64,000 nucleotides of DNA from Azohydromonas sediminis (GCF_003574675.1 NZ_QOAZ01000001.1:62001-126000), one strand, 5' to 3'; positions 48,172 through 57,425 are shown, counted from the stretch's first letter. The notes: generated from the sequence alone by a model not told the origin. Translations and numbers: made by a program.

Positions 48172-49175
48172 GGGCAGGACCTCCAGTCGAGAACCATCTT
48201 GAGACACGAGGGGTCGCCGAACGCGGTGCGGTAGGCGGCATCGGCCTGGCGTGCGTCGACGCGGTGCGTGATCAGGCCGTCGAGCGACAGCGCGCCCGAC
48301 TCGGCCAGCTGCTTGACCGCCGCGAGGTCCCCCGGCTGCCACTGCGCCGCGATGCGCAGGCTCGCCTCGCGCATGAACGCCGGCGGGAACGCGAACGACA
48401 GCGGCTCGTCGTAGAAGCCGGCGAGCACGACCTCGCCGCCGGGCGCCAGGCGTGCAATCAGCGTGTCGAGCAGGCCTTTGGCGCCGCTCGCGTCGCAGAT
48501 CGAGCGGTAGTCGCGGCGCGCGTCGTCGCTCGGGTCGATCACGTCGTAGCCGAGCGCACCGCCGCGACGGTCGGGGTGGGTCTCCCACACCACCGGCTTC
48601 GCGCCGCAGGCCACCGCAATGCGCGCGAGCAACCTGCCGAGCACGCCGTGGCCGACGATCAGGTCGGGGTGCCGGCCGCCCGCCTGGGCACTGACGTGGT
48701 ACGCGGTGGCGGCGAGTGCGAGCAGCACGCCGCGCTCGGCGAGCCGGTCATCGAGCGGCACGACGCGCGCCGCCGGCACGACGACGCGTGACGCGGCGCC
48801 GCCGAACAGGCCGCGCACCGCGCCGTAGCACCTTGCGCCGGGCACGAAGACGCGCTGGCCCGGGCGAACCGCGGTGGCGCTGCCCGCCTGGCGCACGCGC
48901 CCGACCGATTCGTAGCCGGGCACCAGCGGGTACCCCAAGCCGGGGAACGGGGGCATGCGCCCGCTCCACAGCAGGCGTTCGGTGCCGGTGCTGATGCCGC
49001 TCCACTCGATGTCGACGACGAGGTCGTCCTCCCCCGGCGCATCCAGTGGCAGACGGGCCAGCGACAGCGCCTGCGGACGCTCGAGCACGACCGCCGTGGC
49101 CGTCATCGCGGGCGCTCCCGCGGCGGCGGGATCGATACGCGTGGGCAACTCGGCGTTCGTCGGGGTGGAGGTCAT
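48168..49175 (-). CDS. bchC: Bacteriochlorophyllide a dehydrogenase
   Basis: BchC oxidises the C3 hydroxyethyl group to acetyl, late in bacteriochlorophyll synthesis. This MDR/alcohol-dehydrogenase-like protein has [52 protein letters not shown] and the Rossmann region [19 protein letters not shown]. The ATG at 49175 gives 335 residues. An internal ATG at 49106 with GGGAG upstream matches the usual BchC N-terminus and may be the real start. It is the first gene of the superoperon, behind a PpsR-type operator pair. Confidence 0.94.
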   Translation of the reverse strand: MTSTPTNAELPTRIDPAAAGAPAMTATAVVLERPQALSLARLPLDAPGEDDLVVDIEWSGISTGTERLLWSGRMPPFPGLGYPLVPGYESVGRVRQAGSATAVRPGQRVFVPGARCYGAVRGLFGGAASRVVVPAARVVPLDDRLAERGVLLALAATAYHVSAQAGGRHPDLIVGHGVLGRLLARIAVACGAKPVVWETHPDRRGGALGYDVIDPSDDARRDYRSICDASGAKGLLDTLIARLAPGGEVVLAGFYDEPLSFAFPPAFMREASLRIAAQWQPGDLAAVKQLAESGALSLDGLITHRVDARQADAAYRTAFGDPSCLKMVLDWRSCP

Positions 49176-49197
49176 CGCAGCGGGAGCCGGTGGACGT

Positions 49198-49241
49198 TGT
49201 CATCTTAGGCTTACTTCTTGTGGTGTCAAGTCATCTTTACA
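49198..49241 (-). promoter_or_regulatory. Tandem PpsR/CrtJ-type operators of the bchC superoperon
   Basis: A perfect TGT-N12-ACA box lies at 49224-49241 and a near-perfect one (TGT-N12-ACT) at 49198-49215, with 8 bases between, the same architecture as upstream of pucBA and as described for CrtJ at bchC. The boxes overlap the -35 and -10 elements, so repression under oxygen would stop the entire bchCXYZ-pufBALMC unit. Confidence 0.82.
49202..49229 (-). promoter_or_regulatory. Sigma-70-like promoter of bchC
   Basis: On the minus strand TTGACA (49229-49224) and TAAGAT (49207-49202) are separated by 16 bases, a near-consensus pair. Transcription would start about 20 bases before the first bchC ATG. 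Both elements are covered by the PpsR-type boxes. Confidence 0.7.
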
Positions 49242-49423
49242 CCCCGCGGCGCCCGACGCTCCAGACCGCCGAAGGACGTTCCTTGAGGCGGGCACTGCGG
49301 CGACAGACCCGGCTGCCAGCGCACGGCCTACATCGGGACACGCGCCGGCCGCTCGGCCAACGCCGCCGAGACCGCCTTCCGGGCCGGGCGGCGCGGGATT
49401 CGGACCTACACTGCGCGCGCCCG

Positions 49424-51118
49424 ATGGACGCCCCAACCGCAAGCCGGCCTGCGCGGTGCCGTGAATCGACGCCGGTTGCATCGCCCCGCCGTCGGCAAGT
49501 GCTGCGCGGCGTGCTCGGCCTCGCGCTCGCCGCCACGCGGCCGACGTGGGCCGCGCGTGCGCGGCCATCGGCGCCGCTGTTCGATGGCCTCGCGGGCCCC
49601 CACCACGCGATCGAGTCGCACGATCCGCTCGTGCGCCGCTACTTCGACCAGGGCATGCTGCTGGCCTATGGCTTCAACCCGCAGGAGGCGGCCCGCTCGT
49701 TCGAGGCCGCCGCCGCGCTCGACGCGCGCTGCGCGAGCTGCTGGTGGGCGCTGGCGTGGGCGCTCGGGCCGACGATCAACGCCGACCTGCGCGCCGACGA
49801 CGAGCCGCGCGTGCTGCACGCGCTCGCGCAGGCGCGGCGGCACGCGCACCGCGCGTCGGCCGAGCGGCGCAGCCTGATCGACGCGCTGTCGCGGCGCCAC
49901 CCGCGCGCCGGGCGCGTCGACGAGCCGGCGTATGCCGAGGCGATGCGCGCGCTCGCCGCGCGCCACCCGCGCAGTGCCGACGTCGCGCTGCTCGCCGCCG
50001 AGGCGCTGATGAACCTGCACCCCTACGACTGGTGGGACGCGCAGGGCCGGCCGCTGCCGTGGACGCCCCAGATCGAAGCCTGGCTGCAGCAGGCGCTGCG
50101 GCTGCAGCCCGACCACGCCGGCGCGCACCACTACTGGATCCACCTGCAGGAGTCGTCGGCGCAGCCGCAGCGCGCCCTTGCCAGCGCCGATGCGCTGCGC
50201 AACGCCTACCCCGGCTCGGGGCACCTGCTGCACATGCCGTCGCACATCGACATGCGCGTGGGCCGCTACGACGACGCGATCGCCGCCAACCTGCGCTCGA
50301 TCGAGGCCGACCGGCGCTACCTCGCGCAGGTCGACGCGCAGGGCGCCTACCGCGTCGGCTACGTGGCGCACAACCACCACTTCCTGTGGGCCGCCGCCGC
50401 GATGGCCGGCCGCAGCGCGCTGGCGTTCGAGGCCGCCGAGGCCGCATGGCCCGCCGCGTGCGGCCCGCTCGGGCGCGACCCGGGGGTGGCGATCGCGCAC
50501 CACTACGCCGTGCTGCCGTACTTCACCGCGGTGCGCTTCGGCACCTGGGGCCGGCTGCTGCGCGGCATGGCCCCTCCCGATGCGCCGGGGCCGTACCCGC
50601 TGGCGATCTGGCACTACGCGCGCGGCACCGCGCACGCGCGGCAGGGCCGGCCCGACGCCGCCGCGCGCGAGCTCGACGCGCTGCAGCGCGCCGCCGCCGA
50701 CCCGGCGCTGGCGGCCGTGCGGCTGAAGAACATCAACGCGGCGGCGCTGCTCGTGCGCATTGCCGAGCTCACGCTGCGTGCCGACCTGGCGCGCGCGCAC
50801 GGCCAGCACGCGCAGGCCGTCGCGCTGCTGCGCGAGGCCACCGCCGTCGAGGACGCGCTGCAGTACGACGAACCGCACCTGTGGCTCGCGCCGACGCGCC
50901 ACGCGCTGGGCGCCGCGCTGCTCGACGCCCACCGCCCCGACGAGGCCGAGCGCGTCTTCGCCGAGGACCTGCGCCATTACCCCGACAACGGCTGGTCGCT
51001 GACCGGCATGGCGCGCGCGCAGCGGCAGCAGGACCGTCTCGACGCGGCGCGCGAGACCGAGGCGCGCGCTCAGCAGGCGTGGTCCACCGCCGACGTGCCG
51101 CCGCGCGTGCGCAGCTGA
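49424..51118 (+). CDS. TPR-like exported protein of unknown function
   Basis: A 564-residue protein. The N-terminus has an Arg-rich stretch (PRRRQVLRG) and a hydrophobic segment (VLGLALAATRPTWAARA) resembling an export signal, possibly TAT-like. The rest is helical TPR-like repeats: FDQGMLLAYGFNPQEAARSF, PDHAGAHHYWIHLQESS, LLHMPSHIDMRVGRYDDA and YVAHNHHFLWAAAAMAG. The conserved His-rich HMPSHI and HNHHF pattern suggests a metal-binding or specific subfamily of TPR proteins, but no function is known to me. It is divergent from bchC. No clear ribosome site precedes the chosen ATG. Confidence 0.75.
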   Translation: MDAPTASRPARCRESTPVASPRRRQVLRGVLGLALAATRPTWAARARPSAPLFDGLAGPHHAIESHDPLVRRYFDQGMLLAYGFNPQEAARSFEAAAALDARCASCWWALAWALGPTINADLRADDEPRVLHALAQARRHAHRASAERRSLIDALSRRHPRAGRVDEPAYAEAMRALAARHPRSADVALLAAEALMNLHPYDWWDAQGRPLPWTPQIEAWLQQALRLQPDHAGAHHYWIHLQESSAQPQRALASADALRNAYPGSGHLLHMPSHIDMRVGRYDDAIAANLRSIEADRRYLAQVDAQGAYRVGYVAHNHHFLWAAAAMAGRSALAFEAAEAAWPAACGPLGRDPGVAIAHHYAVLPYFTAVRFGTWGRLLRGMAPPDAPGPYPLAIWHYARGTAHARQGRPDAAARELDALQRAAADPALAAVRLKNINAAALLVRIAELTLRADLARAHGQHAQAVALLREATAVEDALQYDEPHLWLAPTRHALGAALLDAHRPDEAERVFAEDLRHYPDNGWSLTGMARAQRQQDRLDAARETEARAQQAWSTADVPPRVRS

Positions 51119-51209
51119 GCCGCAACGCCCGCGGCGGTGGCGCGGCACCCCGATCGGATCAAAAGCAGGCCAGATCGCGGCGGCAGGTGCGCGCCGACGC
51201 CGCGGCGAT

Positions 51210-51223
51210 TTGATCTTCGACAA
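51210..51223. promoter_or_regulatory. FNR-like box upstream of the Psr/Phs-type operon
   Basis: TTGATCTTCGACAA matches the FNR pattern TTGAT-N4-ATCAA at eight of ten positions. It lies about 87 bases before the catalytic-subunit ATG in otherwise GC-rich DNA. Confidence 0.4.
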
Positions 51224-51309
51224 GTCGTCGGCCCGGCGTCGCGATAGCGTGTGCCCCGTTGCCCGCCGCGCGAGCGGCCGATGCGAAGCACCGCCATCGA
51301 GTCCCGACC

Positions 51310-53517
51310 ATGACTTCGTCCCTCACCCGACGCCGATTCCTCGCCATCTCGGCCGGCACCGCCGGTGCGGCCGCCGTCGGCGGTGCCGCGCCGCTGTGGA
51401 TGCGCGACGCCGCCGCGCTGGGCCACGCGCCGCCCAAGGGCGTCGTGACCACCGTGCCGACGTTCTGCGAGATGTGCTTCTGGCGCTGCGGCGGCATCGC
51501 GCACCTGCGCGACGGCAAGTTGTGGAAGTTCGAGGGCAACCCGCTCGACCCGCAGAGTATGGGCCGCCTGTGCCCGCGCGGCACCGCGGCAGTCGGCGCG
51601 CACTACGACCCCGATCGCCTGCGCCAGCCGCTGATGCGCGTCGGCGACCGCGGCGGCGAGCAGTGGAAGGCGGTGAGCTGGAACGAGGCACTTGACCACG
51701 TCGCCGAGCGCATGAACAGTATCAAGGCCGAGCACGGCCCCGAGTCGGTCGCGCTGTTCAACCATGGCTTCGGACAGCGCTTCGTGCAGCACGTGCTGCG
51801 CAGCTGGGGCGTCATCAATTACGCGGCGCCGTCGTACGCGCAGTGCCGCGGGCCGCGCGACGTCGGCTTCACACTGACCTTCGGTGCCGGCGTCGGGTCG
51901 CCCGAGCCCACCGACATCAAGCACACCGACTGCCTCGTGCTGATCGGCTCGCACCTCGGCGAGAACATGCACAACTCGCAGGTGCAGGAGTTCGCGCAGG
52001 CGGTCGAGCGCCGCATCCCGGTGATCGTCGTCGACCCGCGCTTCTCGGTCGCGGCGAGCAAGGCCAAGTACTGGCTGCCGGTCAGGCCCGGCACCGACCT
52101 CGCGCTGCTGCTCGCGTGGTGCGGCCTGCTCGTGCGCGAAGGCCGCTACGACCGCGCGTTCGTGCAGCAGCACGGCCACGGCTTCGACAAGTTCGCAGCC
52201 GAGGTCCAGGACTACACCCCCGAGTGGGCGTCCAAGGAGTGCGACGTGCCGCCCGAGCTGATCGTCGCCGCCGCGCGCGAGTTCGCGAGCCGGCGCCCGG
52301 CCTGCATCGTGCACCCGGGCCGGCGCGTGAACTGGTACGGCGACGACACGCAGCGCAGCCGCGCGATCGCGCTGCTCAACGCGCTGCTGGGCAACTACGG
52401 GCGCCGCGGCGGGCTGTACGTGTCGCAGGGCATCAAGATGGAGCGCTACCCGCTGCCGCCGTACCCGAAGAGCGACAAGCCGCGCGCCGACGGCGGCGAC
52501 GCCGATCGCTATCCGTTCGCCGACGAGGGCATCACGACGAGCATCCGCGACGCGACGATCAGCGGCAAGCCGTACCCGATCAAGGGCTGGTTCGTCTATT
52601 CGACGAACCTGATGGAGGCGCTGCCGAACCCGGCCGAGACGGTCGAGGCGATGCAGAAGCTCGACCTGCTCGTCGTGTGCGACACGGTGCCGAGCGACAT
52701 CGCCGGCTGGGCCGACGTGATCCTGCCCGACACCACGTTCCTCGAGCGCTACGACGAGCTGCTGACCGGGTACGGGCGCAACGGCTGGGCCGCGCTGCGC
52801 CAGCCGGTGGTGGCCCCGCCGCACGACCAGAAGCCGGCGTGGTGGATCGCCAAGCAGCTCGCGGTGCGGCTGGGCATTGGCGAGTGCATGCCGTTCGACG
52901 ACATCGAGGAGTACCTGAGGGCGAGGGTCGAGAAGTCGGGCCACTTCTGGGACCAGTTCAAGAAGGAAGGCGTGATCGTGGCGCCACACCAGCCCACCAC
53001 CGTCGAGGAAGGGCTGCAGCTTCAGTTCGACACGCCCAGTGGCAAGGTCGAGTTCTGGTCCGACCAGCTCGCCGCCGCCGGATTCGACCCGGTGCCGAAG
53101 TACACCGCGCCCGAGCCGCCACCCGAGGGCCACCTGCGGCTGATCACCGGTCGCGCGCCAGGCCACACGTTCACGCGCACGCAGAGCAACCCGCTGCTGC
53201 ACGACCTGATGCCCGAGAACGAGGTCTGGGTCCACCCGGCGACCGCGGCGAAGCTGGGCGTCAAGAACCACGAGTACGTGCGGATCAAGAACCAGGACGG
53301 CATCGTCAGCAACCGCATCCGCGCGCGCGTGACGCAGCGCATCCGCGAGGACTGCGTCTACACCGTCTACGGGTTCGGCGCCAAGAACAAGATGCTCAAG
53401 TCGGCGGTGGGGCGGGGGGCGAGCGCCGGCGCGCTCAACACCCGCTACAAGACCGACCCGCTGATGGGTGCGACGAGCATCCACGGCAACTTCGTCACGC
53501 TCGTGAAGGAGGCCTGA
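51310..53517 (+). CDS. Molybdopterin oxidoreductase catalytic subunit, Psr/Phs-like
   Basis: A 735-residue TAT-exported enzyme (LTRRRFLAISAG) of the complex iron-sulfur molybdoenzyme family. Cys53, Cys56, Cys60 and Cys88 form the [4Fe-4S] site, and Cys179 in SYAQCRGPRDVG is the likely Mo ligand. Length, Cys ligation and the PsrA/PhsA-type partners suggest polysulfide or thiosulfate reduction, or the reverse oxidation. It is followed by its iron-sulfur and NrfD subunits, then by sulfur-transport and rhodanese genes, which supports a sulfur substrate. The exact substrate is not proven. Confidence 0.88.
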   Translation: MTSSLTRRRFLAISAGTAGAAAVGGAAPLWMRDAAALGHAPPKGVVTTVPTFCEMCFWRCGGIAHLRDGKLWKFEGNPLDPQSMGRLCPRGTAAVGAHYDPDRLRQPLMRVGDRGGEQWKAVSWNEALDHVAERMNSIKAEHGPESVALFNHGFGQRFVQHVLRSWGVINYAAPSYAQCRGPRDVGFTLTFGAGVGSPEPTDIKHTDCLVLIGSHLGENMHNSQVQEFAQAVERRIPVIVVDPRFSVAASKAKYWLPVRPGTDLALLLAWCGLLVREGRYDRAFVQQHGHGFDKFAAEVQDYTPEWASKECDVPPELIVAAAREFASRRPACIVHPGRRVNWYGDDTQRSRAIALLNALLGNYGRRGGLYVSQGIKMERYPLPPYPKSDKPRADGGDADRYPFADEGITTSIRDATISGKPYPIKGWFVYSTNLMEALPNPAETVEAMQKLDLLVVCDTVPSDIAGWADVILPDTTFLERYDELLTGYGRNGWAALRQPVVAPPHDQKPAWWIAKQLAVRLGIGECMPFDDIEEYLRARVEKSGHFWDQFKKEGVIVAPHQPTTVEEGLQLQFDTPSGKVEFWSDQLAAAGFDPVPKYTAPEPPPEGHLRLITGRAPGHTFTRTQSNPLLHDLMPENEVWVHPATAAKLGVKNHEYVRIKNQDGIVSNRIRARVTQRIREDCVYTVYGFGAKNKMLKSAVGRGASAGALNTRYKTDPLMGATSIHGNFVTLVKEA

Positions 53518-53518
53518 G

Positions 53519-54058
53519 ATGCCCCGCTTCGGAATGGTCATCGACACCCGCAAGTGCGTCGGGTGCCAGGACTGCGTCGTCGCCTGCCAGACCGAGAACG
53601 ACGTGCCGCAGGGCTACTGCCGCGACTGGATCAAGACGGAGGTGCGCGGCACGTTCCCGAACCTGTCGATGGAGATCCGCAGCGAGCGCTGCAACCACTG
53701 CGACCACCCGCCCTGCGTGACGTGCTGCCCCACTGGCGCGAGCCACGTCGAGGACTTCGGCAAGACGGTGCAGGTCACGGCCCACAAGTGCATCGGCTGC
53801 AAGGCGTGCATCGCCGCGTGCCCGTACGACGCGCGCTTCGTGCACCCGCAGGGCTACGTCGACAAGTGCACGTTCTGCCTGCACCGTGTCAAGGAGGGCA
53901 AGGACCCCGCGTGCGTGTCGGTGTGCCCGACGCACTGCATGCACTTCGGCGACCTCGACGACCCGAAGAGCGCGGTAAACATGCTGCTGCGCACGCGCAC
54001 GCACCACACGCTGCTGCCCGAGGCCGGCACGCGGCCGCGCGTCTATTACCTGACCTGA
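53519..54058 (+). CDS. Four-cluster ferredoxin subunit, PsrB/PhsB-like
   Basis: A 179-residue electron-transfer subunit with four cysteine groups: CVGCQDCVVACQTE, CNHCDHPPCVTCCPTGA, CIGCKACIAACPYD, and CTFC followed by CVSVCPTH. It links the periplasmic catalytic subunit to the membrane anchor. The ATG lies one base after the preceding stop, with a GAAGGAGG ribosome site inside the previous gene. It has no signal peptide, so it would be co-exported with the TAT-bearing partner. Confidence 0.93.
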   Translation: MPRFGMVIDTRKCVGCQDCVVACQTENDVPQGYCRDWIKTEVRGTFPNLSMEIRSERCNHCDHPPCVTCCPTGASHVEDFGKTVQVTAHKCIGCKACIAACPYDARFVHPQGYVDKCTFCLHRVKEGKDPACVSVCPTHCMHFGDLDDPKSAVNMLLRTRTHHTLLPEAGTRPRVYYLT

Positions 54059-54067
54059 GGAGCCGTC

Positions 54068-55120
54068 ATGCTCGAAGTCACCTCGACCCGGCACAACCCG
54101 CTGGTCGACCCGCACCTGGCGGTGTGGAGCTGGGAGATTCCGCTGTATCTGTTCGTCGGCGGCATGGTCGCCGGCATGATGGTGCTCGCCGGGCTGGCGA
54201 TGCTGCGCGTGGCCAGGGGCGACGACGGCCGCGGCTTCTTCTCGATGCAGACGCCGCTGCTGGGCTTCATGCTGCTCAACGTCGGCATGCTCGCGCTGTT
54301 CCTGGACCTGACGCACCGCTGGTACGCGTGGCGCATCTTCGTGACGTTCCAGTACACGTCGCCGATGGCGTGGGGGTCGTGGATCCTGATCGTCGTCTAC
54401 GCGGTGTTGCTCGTCTCGGCGCTGGTGCGCCTGCCCGACGCGTGGCCGTGGCTCGGACGCAGGCTGCCGGTGCTGCACCGGGTGTCCGACGCGATCGCGA
54501 ACCGCCCGGCACGCCTGCGTGCGCTGGGGGCGGCGAACATCGTGCTCGGCGTCGGGCTGGGCATCTATACCGGCATCCTGCTGAACACGATGGTCGCGCG
54601 CCCGCTGTGGAACAGCGCCGTCCTCGGCCCGCTGTTCCTGCTGTCGGGGCTGTCGGCCGGTACCGCGATGGTGCACCTGGCCAGCGCCGTGCTGCCGGGC
54701 CGGCCGGCGCCGAGCGGACCCGTCGGCGGCGCGTTCGCGTCGCTGATCCAGGCGGTCGGCCCGAACCCGCCGCCGAAGCACACCGTCGACGGGCTGATCC
54801 GCTACGACGTCGTCTTCCTCGTCGTCGAGCTGATCCTGATCGCGCTGCTCGTCATCAACCTGCACACGTCGAGCGCGTCGCACGCCCACGCCGCGCAGCT
54901 GATCATGACCGGGCCGTACGCGCTGCCGTTCTGGGGCATCGTCGTCGGCCTCGGCCTGCTGGTGCCGATCGCGTGGCAGGCGCTCGAGCTGTCGCACCGC
55001 ATCCCGCACACGATCGTGCCGGCCGCGCTCGTGCTCGTCGGCGGCTTCACGCTGCGCTGGGTGATGGTCAATGCCGGGCAGGCGAGCGCGATGGTACCGG
55101 TATCGCAGCTCGTGCCGTGA
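54068..55120 (+). CDS. NrfD/PsrC-type membrane anchor
   Basis: A 350-residue integral membrane protein with about eight helices (IPLYLFVGGMVAGMMVLAGL, VLLVSALVRL, IVLGVGLGIYTGILLNTMVA, LILIALLVINL). NrfD/PsrC subunits exchange electrons with the quinone pool without heme. It completes the catalytic, ferredoxin and anchor set, with GAGGA upstream of its ATG. Confidence 0.92.
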   Translation: MLEVTSTRHNPLVDPHLAVWSWEIPLYLFVGGMVAGMMVLAGLAMLRVARGDDGRGFFSMQTPLLGFMLLNVGMLALFLDLTHRWYAWRIFVTFQYTSPMAWGSWILIVVYAVLLVSALVRLPDAWPWLGRRLPVLHRVSDAIANRPARLRALGAANIVLGVGLGIYTGILLNTMVARPLWNSAVLGPLFLLSGLSAGTAMVHLASAVLPGRPAPSGPVGGAFASLIQAVGPNPPPKHTVDGLIRYDVVFLVVELILIALLVINLHTSSASHAHAAQLIMTGPYALPFWGIVVGLGLLVPIAWQALELSHRIPHTIVPAALVLVGGFTLRWVMVNAGQASAMVPVSQLVP

Positions 55121-55188
55121 GCGCCCGGGTAGCCGCTTGCAGCCAACGGCGCTAACATACGGGCCCCTGTATTTACCCTGTTGTCACC

Positions 55189-55752
55189 ATGGACGCCCTG
55201 ATGACCCGTGCACCCGCGACGGCCGCCCCTGCCGGGCCGGCCGTGCGCGCCCGCCCCTACTGGAACCCCTACGTGGCCGGGGTCTTTCTCGGTCTGGTGC
55301 TGCTCGCGACCTACGCCGTCACCGGCCGCGGCCTCGGTGCGACGGCCGGCTTTGCCGCCGTCGCGACCTGGCTCACCGGCCTCGTCTCGCCGGCGCTCGT
55401 CGAGCAAAGCAGCGTGCACCTGAAGTACTGGAACGACGGCGCGCCGCTGCTGAACTGGACGCTGTTCCTGCTCGCGGGCGCACTCGCCGGCGCGGCGCTG
55501 TCGGGCTGGCTCGGCGGCCGCTTCCGGCTCACGATCGAGCGTGGCCCGCGCATCAGCGACGGTCAGCGCCTCGCGCTCGCCTTCGTCGGGGGCTTCATCG
55601 CCGCGTGGGGCGCGAAGATCGCCAAGGGCTGCACCAGCGGTCAGGCGCTGACCGGCAGCGCGGTGCTCAACGCCGGCAGCCTCGTGTTCCTGCTGGCCGT
55701 GTTCGCCGGCGCGTTCGCGCTGGCGTGGTTCGTGCGCAAGGAGTGGCTGTGA
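55189..55752 (+). CDS. YeeE/YedE sulfur transporter, first half
   Basis: A 187-residue membrane protein with about four helices, part of the Sulf_transp (TsuA/PmpA-like) family. The functional Cys lies in AAWGAKIAKGCTSGQALTG. Together with the next gene, which it overlaps by one base, it forms a split version of the single-chain thiosulfate importer. Context beside a Psr/Phs-type enzyme and a rhodanese suggests import of thiosulfate or persulfide sulfur into the cytoplasm. Confidence 0.88.
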   Translation: MDALMTRAPATAAPAGPAVRARPYWNPYVAGVFLGLVLLATYAVTGRGLGATAGFAAVATWLTGLVSPALVEQSSVHLKYWNDGAPLLNWTLFLLAGALAGAALSGWLGGRFRLTIERGPRISDGQRLALAFVGGFIAAWGAKIAKGCTSGQALTGSAVLNAGSLVFLLAVFAGAFALAWFVRKEWL

Positions 55753-56348
55753 TGTTCCCGCTCGAGTCGTTCCACGAGTTCTCGCTCGCCGCCGATCTCG
55801 GCATCGCGCTCGTGCTCGGCCTGGGCTTCGGCTTCGCGCTCGAGCGCGCCGGCTTCGGCAGCGCGCGCAAGCTCACCGCCGTGTTCTACCTGTACGACAT
55901 GGCCGTCGTGAAGGTGATGTTCACCGCCGTCGTCACCGCGATGGTCGGGCTGGCCGTGCTGTCGGGCGCCGGCGCGCTCGACCTGTCGGAGCTGTACATC
56001 GAGAAGACGCAGTGGACGGCGCAGATCGTCGGCGGGCTGCTGTTCGGTGCCGGCTTCGTGATCGGCGGCTACTGCCCCGGCACGTCGATGGCCGCGATCG
56101 CCACCGGCCGCAAGGACGGGCTGCTGTTCGCGCTGGGCATGCTCGCCGGCGTGTGGGCCTACGCGCAGTTCACGCCGCAGATCGACGACTGGTACAAGGC
56201 CACCGCGATCGAAGAGCTGACGCTGCCGGCGCTGACCGGCATCGGCATGGGCTGGTGGGCGCTGGGCTTCGTCGTGCTCCTGCTCGCCGCCGCGCGCGGC
56301 ATGGCGTGGCTGGAGCGCCGTTTCGAGGGGCTGCGACCGCAGTCGTGA
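55752..56348 (+). CDS. YeeE/YedE sulfur transporter, second half
   Basis: A 198-residue partner with about four or five helices. ALERAGFGSARKLTAVFYLYD and GAGFVIGGYCPGTSMAAIATG carry the second conserved Cys. The split into two genes resembles PmpA/PmpB. Its start overlaps the previous stop by one base. Confidence 0.88.
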   Translation: MFPLESFHEFSLAADLGIALVLGLGFGFALERAGFGSARKLTAVFYLYDMAVVKVMFTAVVTAMVGLAVLSGAGALDLSELYIEKTQWTAQIVGGLLFGAGFVIGGYCPGTSMAAIATGRKDGLLFALGMLAGVWAYAQFTPQIDDWYKATAIEELTLPALTGIGMGWWALGFVVLLLAAARGMAWLERRFEGLRPQS

Positions 56349-56411
56349 CCCCCGTGGCCGCAGGCGCGTTCCGCGGGGCTCGTGTTCATTCAACTTCAGA
56401 GGAGACCATCG

Positions 56412-57425
56412 ATGAGACGCTTCCTTCGTTTCCTGGCGGCCTGCGCCGTCGCCGCCGTGGCGTGGCCCGCCGCGTGGGCGCAGTCGCTGATCGTCGACAC
56501 CGCGGCGGTCGAGAAAGCACTGCAAAGCGGCGCGATCGTCTGGGACGCGCGCGACGCCGACGACTACGCCGAGGGCCACATTCCGGGCGCGGTCAATATC
56601 GGCTGGGTCGGCGAACTGTTCCGCGACGCCAACCGCGAGGACCCGCCGTCGTCGGCGGTGGCGTCCAAGCTCTTCGGCGACGCCGGCATGGACGTGCTCA
56701 ACCGCGAGGTCATCGTCTACAGCACGAAGGGCGACTCGTTCGCATACTTCGCCGCGCGCATGCTCGAGTACTACGGCGCGCGCCACGGCAAGGTCTACCA
56801 CGGCGGTATTGACGACTGGAAGGCCGCCGGCAAGCCCCTGGCCACCGAACCGACGAAGCTGCCGCCGGTGGCGCTGAAGCTGCCCGCCGAGCGCGTCGGC
56901 ACGCTGTGGACGAACGACGTCGTCGAGCGCGTGCGCGCCGGCGGCGCGCAGATCGTCGACGTGCGCACGCCGAAGGAGTTCGCCGGCGACGACATCCGTG
57001 CGATCCGCGGCGGCCACGTGCAAGGCGCCCTCAACATACCGTACGAGCAAAACTGGGTCGACCCCGCGACGGCTTCGAAGCTCGCCGCCAAGCAGGTCAA
57101 GACGCGCGACGGCATGGCACTCAAGAGCCCCGACGAGCTCAAGGCACTGTACGCGAAGCTCGACCCGGCGAAGGAAACCGTCGTCTACTGCCAAAGCGGC
57201 GTGCGCGCCTCGGAGACGGCGGTCGTGCTGCGCGACCTCGGCTTTCGCAACGTGAAGGTCTACGAGCCGTCGTGGCTCGGCTACGCGGGCGTGCTCAGCG
57301 CGCCGGCCGAGAACGAGGTGTTCGTCAACGTCGGCGCGCTCAACGGGCGTATCGCGTCGCTGCAGAACCGGGTGCGTTCGCTCGAGGCCGACCTCGAGAA
57401 GCTGCAGAAGGCCGGCGCGAAGTGA
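56412..57425 (+). CDS. Periplasmic double-domain rhodanese
   Basis: A 337-residue exported sulfurtransferase. The signal peptide ends near AWAQ (residue 24). Two rhodanese domains follow. The first lacks the catalytic Cys (YSTKGDSF at about 103-110), and the second has Cys260 in the loop CQSGVR. The C-terminal 30 residues form a short coiled coil (NGRIASLQNRVRSLEADLEK), which is unusual for a rhodanese and may mediate oligomerisation or binding. It closes the sulfur operon and is followed by a strong terminator. Confidence 0.9.
   Translation: MRRFLRFLAACAVAAVAWPAAWAQSLIVDTAAVEKALQSGAIVWDARDADDYAEGHIPGAVNIGWVGELFRDANREDPPSSAVASKLFGDAGMDVLNREVIVYSTKGDSFAYFAARMLEYYGARHGKVYHGGIDDWKAAGKPLATEPTKLPPVALKLPAERVGTLWTNDVVERVRAGGAQIVDVRTPKEFAGDDIRAIRGGHVQGALNIPYEQNWVDPATASKLAAKQVKTRDGMALKSPDELKALYAKLDPAKETVVYCQSGVRASETAVVLRDLGFRNVKVYEPSWLGYAGVLSAPAENEVFVNVGALNGRIASLQNRVRSLEADLEKLQKAGAK

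Noticed and set aside
55157-55172. ATAC-N8-GTAT repeat before the YeeE-like gene as a repressor operator
   Set aside because: The arms are only 4 bp and the inner GGGCCC is not centred on them. It does not match an operator I know.
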